NCBI GenBank assembly: GCA_031472005.1
Contig: PZJY01000011.1
Coordinates: 1,674,001 to 1,738,000 of the forward strand
Direction of reading: 5' to 3'
From: Tetracladium setigerum
Taxonomy: Eukaryota > Ascomycota > Leotiomycetes > Helotiales
Length of the DNA: 64,000 nt
This document shows positions 1 through 10,269 of this stretch, piece by piece (positions within the stretch are counted from its first letter, which is position 1; every line of letters starts with the position of its first letter). The notes under the pieces are model-generated. The model made no database searches. It worked only from the letters and a program-made list of their open reading frames with translations, and was not told the origin of the DNA. The position numbers were made by a program, and so were the translations under genes.

Positions 1-3000
1 AAAGTACTTCTCAAAAAACTCCTGCTCCCGTCGTGTTTGAAGCCATTGAATGACGGCGTTCTCATACTCGCCAGATTGCATAGCTTGATCGATGCCTTTC
101 AACATGTTATCAAACTCAATTTCTTCTGGTGACCTAGCAGGGCCGGAGAGAGCAGGTTCGTGTCTGGATACAGAGCCACGGTTGGTGGTTTGCTCGCCCT
201 GACCGCTAGCTGCTTGTCGTCTCTCCAGAGCGGCTTGGTGCTGCATGCGCAAGAATTGTGCTTGGAACTCGGATTGGGCTTCGGCCATCGAAGAAATGGT
301 TTGACTGAGACCAGTCACAAGTTGAGTCAGCTGTTCAATCTTGAGGGCATCAGAGTGACGTTGTCGTTCGATAGCACTAATCTGCTCGGAAGCTTGGCGT
401 TGAACATCAGCAGCAACTTTCTGAGAAGTTTGAACTGCCAAGGCTGTGAAGGCTGGAGTAACAGTGTTGCGTAGGATTGTAGCAAATTGCTCTTCAACCT
501 TGAACGCAACACTCTTGGCAAGCGAGTCGGACATCAACTTAAGGACTTGAGGCTGTTGCAGAGCCTTTGCAACGGCCTCTGGAAGGACCTTCTGTAGCTC
601 CTTGGGTAGACTTTGAGAAATCTGAGTGTTCAATTTCGCGCCGAGTTGTTCGTTAACTGCCTTGGATGCAACAGTGGAGACTGCTGGAACAACAGTTTCC
701 TTAATCTCGCGACCAACAATACTAGAAAGTGTAACCTCAATGTTATCGGTCAATGTCTCCGAGACGAGGCGAAGCATTGCGTCCTGCTTGGCGTCGGAAA
801 TGCTCTTCTCAGTCCGCTTATCTATCTTGATGCTTTGGTACAAGGCGTCAGTAGACTCGGCAAGCAATTTCTTGATCTCGACCGCAATGCGACTTTCGGC
901 ATCCTTGAGAGCACTCTCGCCAAGTTCCTGAGAAGTGGCAGGAGCAGCCTCGACGATGGGATTGAGGTTGGCCTTTGAAACAACACCATTTCTGGCATGA
1001 GACAACGGATCGAGAACCACTGGTTTGGCCTGCACCTTTTGGGCGCTGGAAGGACCAGCAGTTGGGGCGTCAGCTGCGGCCGACGCAGCAGATGCCGAGT
1101 TTGCCTTTCTTCGCTTCTTTCTCTCGGCGTAAGTCGATGGAGCTGGACCGCCATTTGAAGTGGCATCTGGCTTCTCGCTCTTCTCCTCGGCCTTGACAAC
1201 GGCGGGTTCCGCAGGTTGGGTCTTCTTGGGCGACTCCTTCGATGCTGGCTCCTTGGCAGTGGGTCGTTGAGCAATTCGGGTTGGCAGAGTTGTAGTTGGA
1301 ACAGACTCGCCAGCGTCTGAAACCGAAGGGGCTGGAATCTCCTTAAGCGTATCAATGGAAATCACACCGGATTTGTCGGCAACGACAGGATTGATGACTT
1401 TGTTATCAGTAGTCCATCCCAAATCGGCCTGTCTCACAGTAACGCAAGTAACACCCTTGGAGTGCATGGCGTAAAGGTCGAACAATGCTATTGGCTCATC
1501 GGTAATCTGAACAGTGTTGGATACCTGGAGAATATCAAGACTTCTGAGGCTGCCCTTGTTGGCGAACGAGAACTCTCGCATTCCACTGATGACTGCGGTG
1601 GAGTCTGGTTTTCCAACAGCGTCGTTGGCAACGAGCTTTTCGATATATTGAGCTTGAGAGGTAGACTTTGGGAGGTTGTACTTCGGAGCTGACAAGTGTA
1701 AAAAGTAGATTGAGTTTCTGGTTGGGTGGCCAACAATGATCATTCCAGTCGCAGCATGGTACATGATACTGCAGACAGCATCCGATTCCTTGCTGTGAGG
1801 TAGGTGGATCTCTTGAACTGGTTTACCCAAGGCAAGATCCCACAACTGCAGAGTGTGGTTTTGCTTCATGCCAACAATCAGATACCTCAATGCGCCGCCA
1901 CGTTGGTAAGGTCGGAGTTTATCAACAAAGAGGACCGAGGTCGGCCAAGCCTTCTCGTTTGCTGGTGTAGTAATGAAAGTGAGTAAGGGCTCCTTGATCT
2001 CGATGTTGGTTGGAGTTGGCTTGTCGAGTTGCGTAAGACTGCGAATATCCCAGAATCGGACTTTGCCAGCCTTATCAAGAGAGACAATTGTGGTATCATC
2101 CTCACTGAAAGCGAAGTCCTTGCCAGCCTTGCCAGTGTTGACCTTCAAGGACTGTTGGCTCAGATACTTCTCCACATCAACCTTGCGATCTTTGCCATTT
2201 TTCAGGTGAGATTGCTTCATGACGACAGAGGGCCAAACGATGTGAATGTACTTTCCACGTCCAACCCCAAAGAAGTCTGGATGATTGGAGCTCTTTCGTG
2301 CTCTAGTCTTCAAAACGCCACCGGGGGATTCGATGTCGTTAGCTTGAAGGGCCGGAAGAGCGAAACCATGCAGCTCAGGATTGCTGTCCTCAATGTGATC
2401 ACTCTCGCCATCCTTTATGAGAGCCCAGTAAACAGTGCCACTGACACCGGTCCCAATGACTGCTTCTTTCAAATCAGGAATCGAGGCGGATGCAATGACA
2501 CTGAAGATACGGTCATGAGTCTCGGTGAACAAACGAGCATCCTTCCCATCATCTTGTCGAATGACACGGATTCCACCTTTGCTTGACATGCCGTAGACAA
2601 TGTAGTTGTTTGTGCCAGTAACAAGCGTTCTGTCGACTTGATCGAACTCCTTCTTGAGACGAGCAATATCTTGGACAATTTCATCTCTGAAAGTTGGACG
2701 AGGCTCCTCGGTCTCCTTGATAACGATAGAAGTCCAAGGTCGCATGGGGAAGTTGTAAACCTTTACGGCCTTTCCTTCCTCGTCTTTGCTAGCTTTGTCC
2801 TCGGCATCAGCGCTCTCCCAACTGTCGACGACATTGCCTTGAGCGGTTTCGTCAATGATTTCTTTGACTTCTTCCGCAACCTTGGCAGGCAAGGTATCGA
2901 GAACATTGCTGTTTTCCTCCTTGTCGAGCTCCTTCTTGATAGACTTAGCAGTGGCGTGGGCACTCTGCTCGAATACCTTTTCAGTGTGGGCAGCTAGCAT

Positions 3001-4296
3001 ATCCCTCAAGCCCTTTTCGATTCCAGCCTGGCTCTGTTCGCGTTCAGCGCGAGCAATGGCCTCTTGAGCTTGCTTATCTGCCTGGCTACCGACATCATGA
3101 AGAGCATGGTGTACTGTTTCCTTTTGGGACCCAGTGCCCATGAAGGCCTCAAGCTTGGTGCGTCCATCGGGGAGTATGTTTGGCGAAGTCAAAGGCGGGG
3201 AGAGAACATCGAGCTTGCGCTTGGAATGAGCTGGGCTCAAGATTACATCGTCTGCCTTCTGCTTCTCCTCGGGAGACTCGTGGCGAGGATGCTTCAAGAT
3301 CTGCATGGCTGGTGCTGGGGCAACGGAGGGACCAGCAGCTGACTTCGGCGTACGATTGCGTGGAGAGGAAGCAGCCAATTGCTCAAAAGGATTGACATAG
3401 GTGAACAGCTTCTTCGCTGGCGCACTTGGAGCATTCTCCTTCCCAAAAGAAGGCAAATCCTCCGTGGCAGCCGAGCCCATCATGTTCATATTCAGGGAGG
3501 CTTCGTCCAGCTTCTGAGATAGCTCGCCGACATCATCAGGAGTAGTAGCCTTGCTTGGGGGTGTCAAGATACTTGTCTCCTTCAGTTGAGGTTCAGCATC
3601 GACCTGAGGTGGCTTCGGCTTATTCAAGAGTTGGAGGAGGTATGCTTGTGTATCAGCTGGGGGAGAGGTCGCGGTGGCGCTGAATGTAGGTTGAGCTTGT
3701 GTGTTCGTGGAGGGACGCGGGGAAGCCTGCTGGCTTGGTTTTGCCTGGATGCCACCCATTAGAGTAGCGAGCAGATCGACGCTGCCTCTGTTGTTGGCCG
3801 GGGCTGGTGATTGACCTTGCGCACTCGTTCCAAAGCTGATGGAGGTCTCGCGCGACACAGGAAGTGGCGTGCCAATGGGCGTTGATTGACTGTTGGAGTT
3901 CGAGGTAGGTTGGCTGAACTTCAACAGGTTGAGCAAGCTTGATGTTCGATCTGCGTTTGACTGGCCTCCAACTGCAGCAGGGATGCGCGGTTGAGGGGTT
4001 TGGACGGGACTGATGATGGCAGAATCGTGGTGAGGTTGAGGAGCCATTGCTGGCGGTGTGGGTACGGCAGAGGAGACGAAGGGGTGTTGATAGCCGCCGT
4101 GTTGAGGGGGCAGATGCTGCTGCGGAGCTTGCGAACCAGAAGGAAAGTAATTGTTACTATTGTTGCCCGTGTTGTAGTAGCTATAGCTGGGCTCGAGGTT
4201 CACAGATCGGCTCTGCTGCTCTCGCATCTGAGCGAAGAGATTATCCAAGCCCTCGTTGTTCTCCCCCGAACCAGACGCCGAAGGGTATCCAGACAT
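1..4296 (-). CDS. edc4: EDC4/Ge-1-like mRNA decapping scaffold (3' end beyond the window)
   Basis: Starts at the ATG at 4296 and stays open for 1,432 codons to the left edge, without a visible intron, so the C-terminus is missing. Residues 1-510 are polar and disordered, with a short leucine helix SLLNLLKFSQ near 118-127. Residues 515-950 read as a WD40-type propeller (for example VIGTGVSGTVYWALI and TIVSLDKAGKVRFWDIRSL). A basic patch with KKRRK lies near 1057, and 1120 onward is alanine/glutamine-rich helix with a coiled-coil-like QLVTGLSQTISSMAEA. This order of WD40, linker and C-terminal helices is that of EDC4/Ge-1 and fission yeast Pdc1, which hold Dcp2 and Edc3 in cytoplasmic P-bodies and promote 5' decapping. 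The leucine helix resembles the motifs that bind the Edc3 LSm domain in Dcp2 and Pdc1 (inference). Codon frame at base 1 agrees with the start at 4296. Confidence 0.85.
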   Translation of the reverse strand, partial: MSGYPSASGSGENNEGLDNLFAQMREQQSRSVNLEPSYSYYNTGNNSNNYFPSGSQAPQQHLPPQHGGYQHPFVSSAVPTPPAMAPQPHHDSAIISPVQTPQPRIPAAVGGQSNADRTSSLLNLLKFSQPTSNSNSQSTPIGTPLPVSRETSISFGTSAQGQSPAPANNRGSVDLLATLMGGIQAKPSQQASPRPSTNTQAQPTFSATATSPPADTQAYLLQLLNKPKPPQVDAEPQLKETSILTPPSKATTPDDVGELSQKLDEASLNMNMMGSAATEDLPSFGKENAPSAPAKKLFTYVNPFEQLAASSPRNRTPKSAAGPSVAPAPAMQILKHPRHESPEEKQKADDVILSPAHSKRKLDVLSPPLTSPNILPDGRTKLEAFMGTGSQKETVHHALHDVGSQADKQAQEAIARAEREQSQAGIEKGLRDMLAAHTEKVFEQSAHATAKSIKKELDKEENSNVLDTLPAKVAEEVKEIIDETAQGNVVDSWESADAEDKASKDEEGKAVKVYNFPMRPWTSIVIKETEEPRPTFRDEIVQDIARLKKEFDQVDRTLVTGTNNYIVYGMSSKGGIRVIRQDDGKDARLFTETHDRIFSVIASASIPDLKEAVIGTGVSGTVYWALIKDGESDHIEDSNPELHGFALPALQANDIESPGGVLKTRARKSSNHPDFFGVGRGKYIHIVWPSVVMKQSHLKNGKDRKVDVEKYLSQQSLKVNTGKAGKDFAFSEDDTTIVSLDKAGKVRFWDIRSLTQLDKPTPTNIEIKEPLLTFITTPANEKAWPTSVLFVDKLRPYQRGGALRYLIVGMKQNHTLQLWDLALGKPVQEIHLPHSKESDAVCSIMYHAATGMIIVGHPTRNSIYFLHLSAPKYNLPKSTSQAQYIEKLVANDAVGKPDSTAVISGMREFSFANKGSLRSLDILQVSNTVQITDEPIALFDLYAMHSKGVTCVTVRQADLGWTTDNKVINPVVADKSGVISIDTLKEIPAPSVSDAGESVPTTTLPTRIAQRPTAKEPASKESPKKTQPAEPAVVKAEEKSEKPDATSNGGPAPSTYAERKKRRKANSASAASAAADAPTAGPSSAQKVQAKPVVLDPLSHARNGVVSKANLNPIVEAAPATSQELGESALKDAESRIAVEIKKLLAESTDALYQSIKIDKRTEKSISDAKQDAMLRLVSETLTDNIEVTLSSIVGREIKETVVPAVSTVASKAVNEQLGAKLNTQISQSLPKELQKVLPEAVAKALQQPQVLKLMSDSLAKSVAFKVEEQFATILRNTVTPAFTALAVQTSQKVAADVQRQASEQISAIERQRHSDALKIEQLTQLVTGLSQTISSMAEAQSEFQAQFLRMQHQAALERRQAASGQGEQTTNRGSVSRHEPALSGPARSPEEIEFDNMLKGIDQAMQSGEYENAVIQWLQTRREQEFFEKYF

Positions 4297-5106
4297 GATG
4301 GCAAAGGTGAGCACCAGGCCGGCGCAAAGATCGTCGAGATCGAAGGTGAATCCAAATTGAAGATGATGAACGCGCTTTTTTTTTCTCGCTGGAGAGCCAA
4401 AGGGAAAGAATAGGACCAAAGAACAGGATCGTCAGAATGCGCCTTGCGGCTGAAGCAAAGACCGAAATCCGATGCAGCTGAAGATGTTGTTTTATCTGTC
4501 GATCGATTGGGGGTTATTGTATTAAGAGGAGGGTTGTAAGGTGGAGAGAGGAGGAGGAGGAGGAGGAGGAGGATGTGAGAAGGACGAGATGTGGTCTGCG
4601 AGAGAAGTTGAACGGGGATGTTCAATTGATGTGACGACTTTTAGGGGCTTGGCAAAATGGAGCTCAGCGATTGGGCAGCCGAACCCATCGGCCTTTAATG
4701 CCTAAAGCCGATACAAGAATTGTGAAAATGGACAAAGAGCACACGGCTACATTTCTTGCCCTTGTGCAGCAGCTGTGACATAATCTTGGGACTTTGGAAC
4801 TTCTTCACTTCTTTGGCATCTTCTATTCTTCCCCCACAACAGCACGTCTCACATCTGTGTGGCATGTTTGCTTGAGAATACCTTTGCTAGACTGTCATTC
4901 GCTCACTCGCTCATCTGACAAACTTAAATCCCGTCCAGGTCCTACGCCAGCAAGCGAGCAAGCCATTCATCGTTCCCTTCTTCAGCCTCCCTCCCTTTTC
5001 CTCCAGAGCCTTGCTGCACTTTCTCCCTCACGGATGACAGCATAACCTCCAGAGAAAGCATACAAGGAGGCCGTGTTCCTAGTTCCCCCCAGACAAAGAC
5101 AGCAAC
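4297..5106. other. Divergent intergenic region between edc4 and the small TM gene
   Basis: No gene seen. It must hold both divergent promoters. There is a GGA trinucleotide tract near 4543-4573 and pyrimidine-rich leader sequence near 4970-5035. Confidence 0.6.
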
Positions 5107-5642
5107 ATGTTTTGCTTACGGAGGTATGCATCTTCTCCCTCCCCAGCTTTCCCTCACGCTCGCTCGTCCTGCTAACTCCCCACCCTCCCTCTCACAGCTG
5201 GCTTCCCCTCCTCTTCATCCCCACCAACGCCTCTCCAATCTTCATCTTCCTCTTCTTCATCTGCACCTATTTTCTCAACCGTCCCTGCGTCTACTGCTCC
5301 TTCCTCCTCCTCATCCTCTTCGCCTCCTCCTGCCACTGGTCCGACCACTGCTTCTTCGATTTCAATAGCAACTGGTTCGAACCTCGCCAACATACCTTCG
5401 AGACCCTTCCCGATGTTGCGAACTCATCCGCTATCCCAAATCCGGCACTCGATGCCGTGTCAATATATGCCGGAGCGTTAAATAATACCGCTGCCGCACT
5501 AGCGGGGAGTGCGTTTGAGGAGGCGAAGAGACGACTTGCAATGCGCACCGAATGGACAGGAATTGGGGTGGAGTGGCTACGAAGTTTATTGGGGAGAAGG
5601 GAGTGGAAGATCCCACATGTGGATGTATATGTGCGGCTTTGA
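5107..5642 (+). CDS. Small cysteine-rich two-TM protein, function unknown
   Basis: Two exons, 5107-5123 and 5198-5642, give 153 residues. The 74-base intron has donor GTATGC, branch GCTAAC at 5171 and acceptor CTCACAG. The start MFCLRS is chosen because it splices in frame into the hydrophobic region. Residues 7-50 are strongly hydrophobic and form one or two membrane helices, with a cysteine-rich stretch NRPCVYCSFLLLILFASSC followed by HWSDHCFF. The rest is soluble, with EEAKRRLAMRTEWTGIGVEW, and ends in VDVYVRL. I do not recognise the family. The intron, the membrane pattern and the compact tail argue for a real conserved protein, probably in an internal or plasma membrane. The earlier ATG at 5073 reads through the intron and gives a poor N-terminus. 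Confidence 0.6.
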
Positions 5643-6443
5643 ACGCAAGGTGATGGATACATTTGGTGAAAGTTACGTTTTTAATGTGCTATGAAGGCTG
5701 AATTCTTACTGGGAGGAGTTACAGATTGGTTGGGAATAGGCTGGGAGGAAAGGGAAAGCGTGCGGGAACCATGTGATGAATTGACGGACGGACGGACGGC
5801 CGGACAAGAGAACGAAACTGTTGGAAATATATGTTGCATTGTCCTACTATTGGAACCGTTTTGGGGGCAATCTTCAAGATCGTACTTTGTTTACAACTGT
5901 AGCAATAATTGGAGCAACGAACAAATGCCACCGCTCTTAAACTTCAGGCCTTTCCATCTCAGTGGATGGTAGTCTTACTACCGTGCTCGTGTCGTTGATT
6001 GTGTCAAAAGTCCAATTTCTAAATTTCCAATTTTGCATTTCCTCTAATTTTCGGCCAAGATATGGGCTGGAGGGAGTGTGCATAGACCAGGAGTCACAAG
6101 TGGCCATGTGCTGCTAGGGATAAGGAAATAAGAGCAGGAAGGGAAAGTTGTGTTGTGCGGTATTGTGTAGTATTGTGTAAGTATTTCATTCACATTCTGT
6201 CACGTTCTTTAAGCATTGCATTAAATTAAATCACACACGCAAATTTTATGCTTGGGAAAAAGGTAGGAGATACATCTATTCTTTAAGTAATTTTATATCG
6301 ATCTATATCATATCAATCTAATATACGGGGAGATACTATACAGAACAGAGACTAGCTCAGTTCAGTTTAGGGGACTACCTTGGTTGAGTTGAATCGAAGA
6401 CCAGCTCAAGTCAGACTCACCACTCAGCTACCTGAGTACTCCT
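5643..6443. other. Convergent intergenic region
   Basis: Lies between the ends of the + strand TM gene and the - strand zinc-finger gene. Only short unsupported reading frames are present. A GACG tetranucleotide repeat occurs near 5784-5800. Confidence 0.5.
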
Positions 6444-7357
6444 TTACTCAACTCCATGCATAAGCAAACCAGTCAAAACGGCATCAATACTATCCTCAGA
6501 CACACCCACATTCTCATCCTCATCATCATTATCATCATCATCGTCATCACTCTCACCATCATCATCAACCACAATCATCTCAACCCCCTCTCCCACCAAC
6601 ACACCAGCCCGCCCTCTCTTCCCACAAACCTTTTTCTCATGCGCCATCTTACTCGACTTACTCTTAAAAGTCTTCCCACAACCCAACCCACACTCAACCC
6701 TCTCATGCGCATGCCCCTCCTTCTCATGTCTCACGCGCTCAAGAGCTCCCTTCTTTCCCTTGAAACTCTCGTTGCAACCCGCGTATCGACATGCATACAT
6801 CTTTGCACCGTAGTGATCCCACTTCATGTGTTCGTTGCGAAGTGCGTGGGTGTTGAATTGTTGGGAGCATTTCGGGCAGGTGAATGTAGCTGATGGGATG
6901 GGGGAGCACGTACCTTAGATGCAGAACCAGAGGAAGAAGTGGTGGTAGTGGTGGTGGTGGCGGTGGAGAGGTCGGTGCCGAATAATGCGTTATGGATGGT
7001 TAGTTCACGTCTGAGTTTTTCTTCGATGGGCTCGTCAGATGCCTCGAATGAAGGTGGTGTGGGTTGTTGAGCTACGTGAGGGGACTGGAAGGAAGCCTGC
7101 TCGAATGAAGTCTGCTCGTAGTAATTCTGCTCGAACCTGAAGGATGTCTGCTCGAAGAAATCTCGCTCAAGTTGCTCGTATGCATCGTCTTGAGCTGCTG
7201 AACGAGTCATTGGAGTAGCATACGGACCTGTGAGGAAATCTTGCTCGTGAGGAGGTTGCTCGAAGAAATTTTGTTCGTCTGTAGCTGCTGGACGAGATGT
7301 TGAAGCAGTAGTATACGGAGCTGTGGAAAAGTCAACGTTCAACTGGGAGGAAGACAT
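6444..7357 (-). CDS. C2H2 zinc-finger protein with acidic tail (one-base break near 6900-6904)
   Basis: Two overlapping frames join into 304 residues if one C is missing from the C5 run (G5 at 6900-6904 on the + strand). The joined reading KVRAPPIPSATFTCPKC restores a complete first finger, CPKCSQQFNTHALRNEHM followed by KWDH. A second finger is YACRYAGCNESF...VRHEKEGH and a third is C2HC-like, VECGLGCGKTF...AHEKKVC. The N-terminal part (residues 10-110) carries repeated aromatic-Glu-Gln units (NFFEQ, DFFEQ, NYYEQ, SFEQ). The C-terminus has a long Asp/Glu tract. This looks like a nuclear DNA- or RNA-binding protein; no specific family is recognised. Short introns were considered, but the only GT-AG pair at the junction is 24 bases and does not restore the finger. 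Confidence 0.7.
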
Positions 7358-8427
7358 ACTTGAAGAAGGAGATCCTGCTCTCTTCTGTGGTTGATCTTGT
7401 TCCGGTATTGTTTCCTCTGGTCTTGTTGATGTTGATGTTGGTTGACTGTTGAGGATTCGTGCGGTATACTGCTTTGATTGGTCTAGCGAAGGATTGCGTA
7501 CTGAATTGAATGGTCAAAGTATAATGAGAATGTGTAATGGGAAGAAAGAAATTATGATTTGGAGAGGGTAGATGGGCATATATCTTCAATGGGAGAAATT
7601 GTTGCGTGGTGGTAGCGAGAAGTCTGTTCGAGACAAGAGGGGTAATGTTGTATACAATGCTATTGTCTACCTTCTTTTTTGTCTTTTGGCTTTGTTGTTA
7701 TTTTCTCTCACAAGGTCGTTGTTGTTGAGGATGGATAGACTGAAAGAATTCTATCTACGTTGACAAAGAGGTATTCTATATTGACGCAGTGGATAATTCC
7801 ATTGTTTATTTGTGTTTGTCTTTGGCCGTGGGTGTCCGTGGCCTTGGTTGCTGTTCTAATCTACGAAGAAATTTATTTGGTGGACAATTCTATTCTTTAC
7901 TTTCTGTGAACGATTCCATCTTGCTTTTTCACTTGTATTGTGGCTTCAGAAGTTGTTATGGTCAAGTTGTTCTGGTCAAGTTGTTTAGAATTTGCACGGC
8001 AATTTGAGACCGCGAGAGTCTTTCAACCAATTGACTGCAGTTCGTGACGGCTCTAACACAATTTGTGAAAGAGACATCTACAATAAGCTACAGATTGGAT
8101 GGGCCTCCCTACACCTTTGATTAATCTTCAAGAACCATGCTGTTCTTGTTGATTTTGTCAATCAGTCAAACAATTCCATTGTTGGGAGTGCTGAAGTAAA
8201 ACACAAAAGAAACAGGGAAATAGTATTTTCAATCACCACATAAAAATTGTTCCCACAACAACAGTCTCAAATTATATATAACCCCTAGCCCTCCCCAAAA
8301 ATCGGAACTTTCTCTCCAGTCTCTCTCATTCTCAATCACAACATTCTCACAATCACATCTTTCAGTCAATTTATTCACTCAACCACAACAAGTTCAACAT
8401 CCAATTTCAACTCTACCACTCTTCAGC
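7358..8427. other. Divergent intergenic region
   Basis: No gene is supported. It holds the promoters of the flanking divergent genes. The right part is a typical strong fungal promoter and leader (see 8271-8427). Confidence 0.5.
8271..8427 (+). promoter_or_regulatory. TATA box and CT-rich leader of the tail-anchored protein gene
   Basis: ATTATATATAA at 8271-8281 lies about 150 bases before the ATG at 8428. It is followed by pyrimidine-rich sequence (CTTTCTCTCCAGTCTCTCTC near 8308) and a CA-rich leader. This layout is common in highly transcribed fungal genes. Inferred from sequence only. Confidence 0.45.
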
Positions 8428-8810
8428 ATGTCTCCCAAGGAGACCTCCGACGACCACTCCATCCACCGTCCCGAGCAAGCCAAGCAGAAGCACCACCACA
8501 CTTCAAACTACGACGAGTATCTTCAGAATGACCTATCTGCCGGCCATGACGACAACAACACCATTGACCTGGAATCCGGCCAGGCTGCTCCTCGACACAA
8601 GCCTCATCACCACAAGAAGAAGCGCGCTGATCAAAAATCCAAGTTGTGGGGTATGAAGCGAGGAAGTGGGCAGAGAACGGAGATGAAGATCGATTTGATG
8701 AAGCCGGGTGTTCGGGATGGGTGATCATTCTGTTGATCTTTACCATTACTATGCTTGTGATTGTTATCACAAGCAAGGACAAGGCGATGAAGAAGATGAA
8801 TTGCTCGTAA
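8428..8810 (+). CDS. Small His-rich tail-anchored membrane protein (one-base break near 8633)
   Basis: The frame from ATG 8428 gives a polar His/Lys-rich N-terminus (MSPKETSDDHSIHRPEQ... HHHKKKRADQKSK). A second frame, one base earlier, carries ARKWAENGDEDRFDEAGC directly followed by a clear membrane helix (GWVIILLIFTITMLVIVIT) and a short basic tail KDKAMKKMNCS to TAA 8810. Adding one A to the A5 run at 8633-8637 joins them into 127 residues (383+1 bases is a whole number of codons). The result would be a cytosol-facing tail-anchored protein. Reading the first frame alone gives 98 residues and loses the helix. No intron of plausible length joins the frames without discarding coding-like sequence. 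Family not recognised. Confidence 0.6.
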
Positions 8811-10269
8811 TTATCGGTAGATCAGGGGTAGCATGCACGGGGTTGGGAAGTGATATGTGGAGAAAACGGATGGAAAAATACAAAAATATTAGAAATCACA
8901 CATGAATTTTGTCATTGAAGTATCAAACATGTGACATGTGTATCAAATTATTGATAAGGCAAGCAATTCGGAAAATTTTCAATGTTCTACCACAAGCAAA
9001 AATCGAATTCCTGTTGGAAGATGTGAAGTTGGGGTAGGGTGTTGTGGCTTCATTTGGTGTTTTGTCGCACTTCACAACATCATTCTCACGTGCTGGCCTC
9101 AAAAGGTCTTTGTTTGAAGATGATGAAAAGAAAGACAATATTAAGCTATAAATCACCTACGAGACTGTAACGAATAAACATAGCCTGTTATTCATGTAGG
9201 CTCTTTATTATTAGCGTCTCACAGAGATCTTGCTTGTTTATATACGAGGGGAATGTTCTGGCGATGACTAATCAACACGCTTCGCTTCGACTAAGCGATC
9301 CGGACTTTTAAATCCAGACGGAAGACGCAACACACCTTTCGCAAATCTTGACATATCACGCATTAATACAGATGGTGCTAAAAGGTCTGCTACACAAACT
9401 CCTTATTGTTAGCGTCTCGAAGAGGCCTCGCTTGTTCATGTGGCTGGGAGATGACTAGTCAGAGAGCCTCACTTCGACTTAACAATGTGGACTAACAAGT
9501 CTAGATAGAAAGCGCAAGGCAACTTTCAGGCTTTTGGCACATCACACAATGATACAGAGGCTAAAAGCATTACTAAAGAGTTCTTCTATACAAGTTTATT
9601 GTCGTTAGTGTTTTACTTAGTGTTTTACAGAGACCTCGCTTGTTCATATGAGGGGAAGATCCTAAAGGTGGCCAATCAGATTGCTTCGCTTCGACATGTC
9701 AACAAAGTCCGGACGGACAGCCAACAGAACTCCCCGGTTCTTGACGCATCATGTATCAATTAAAATACTATGAATACTACTAAATAGATCTAAATGGTAA
9801 TTACAGTCATTCTAAAAGGAAGGTCTCCCATAACGTGGGCTCTTGGTTTTGCAAATCCCATGTCTCCATGTCAGCTTTTCCAAAGATTTTCGTAGTGAAA
9901 AGGTATTCTTGAAGGTTGATACTGAGGTAGAGGCTCTATTATCATTTATAAAGATGAGGCTGCAACCTATACTTAGCTAGAAAGGCGTAGCAGTAGTGGT
10001 GGTTAATCTATCAAAGCCAAACATTTAGCAGGAGGGCGCTAGGTTTGACTGATCGAAAGTGACACTTGAACCAAATTTCTCTTCTGCAATTTCCGGAAGT
10101 GGATTCTATTGGCTTATTGTCTCTATTCTCAGGTTTAAGAGGTGAATTGTTGCCGTGGAGAGAGCTAACGCTTGCCAGATCGAAAGATCTAATTATCTAC
10201 TTCAGGCTAATTCCTTTCCAACAACTCAACGATCTAGACTTCAAACCAACAACAAACCTCCATCTCAAA
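8811..10269. other. Repeat-bearing intergenic region
   Basis: Apart from the tandem repeat at 9201-9790 nothing gene-like is seen. An ATG at 10066 is in frame with the next gene, but the residues between it and 10270 look like translated leader. Confidence 0.5.
9201..9790. repeat. Three diverged tandem copies of a ~197-base unit
   Basis: Copies begin near 9201 (TTATTATTAGCGTCTCACAG), 9399 (CTTATTGTTAGCGTCTCGA) and 9595 (TTATTGTCGTTAGTG), a spacing of 198 and 196 bases. Shared blocks in order: GAGACCTCGCTTGTTCATAT-like, GCTTCGCTTCGAC, TCCGGAC..GACGGA, then CACATCA..CAATGATACA. Copies differ by many transitions and small indels; copy 3 has an internal duplication of AGTGTTTTAC. No coding potential is seen. 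It may be a decayed minisatellite or a tandem remnant of a mobile-element end. Confidence 0.75.

Noticed and set aside
822..1355. Antisense and shifted frames across the EDC4-like gene
   Set aside because: Biased codon shadows of the long - strand frame with no motifs.
6893..6916. 24-base intron in the zinc-finger gene
   Set aside because: Too short for this genome and, being a multiple of three, does not restore the finger frame.
9201..9790. CRISPR-like array
   Set aside because: Units are ~197 bases, diverged, without short repeats and unique spacers, and the genome is eukaryotic.
10066..10269. Upstream in-frame start of the proline-rich protein
   Set aside because: Residues are unlike the rest of the protein and the ATG at 10270 follows a CAAA context.
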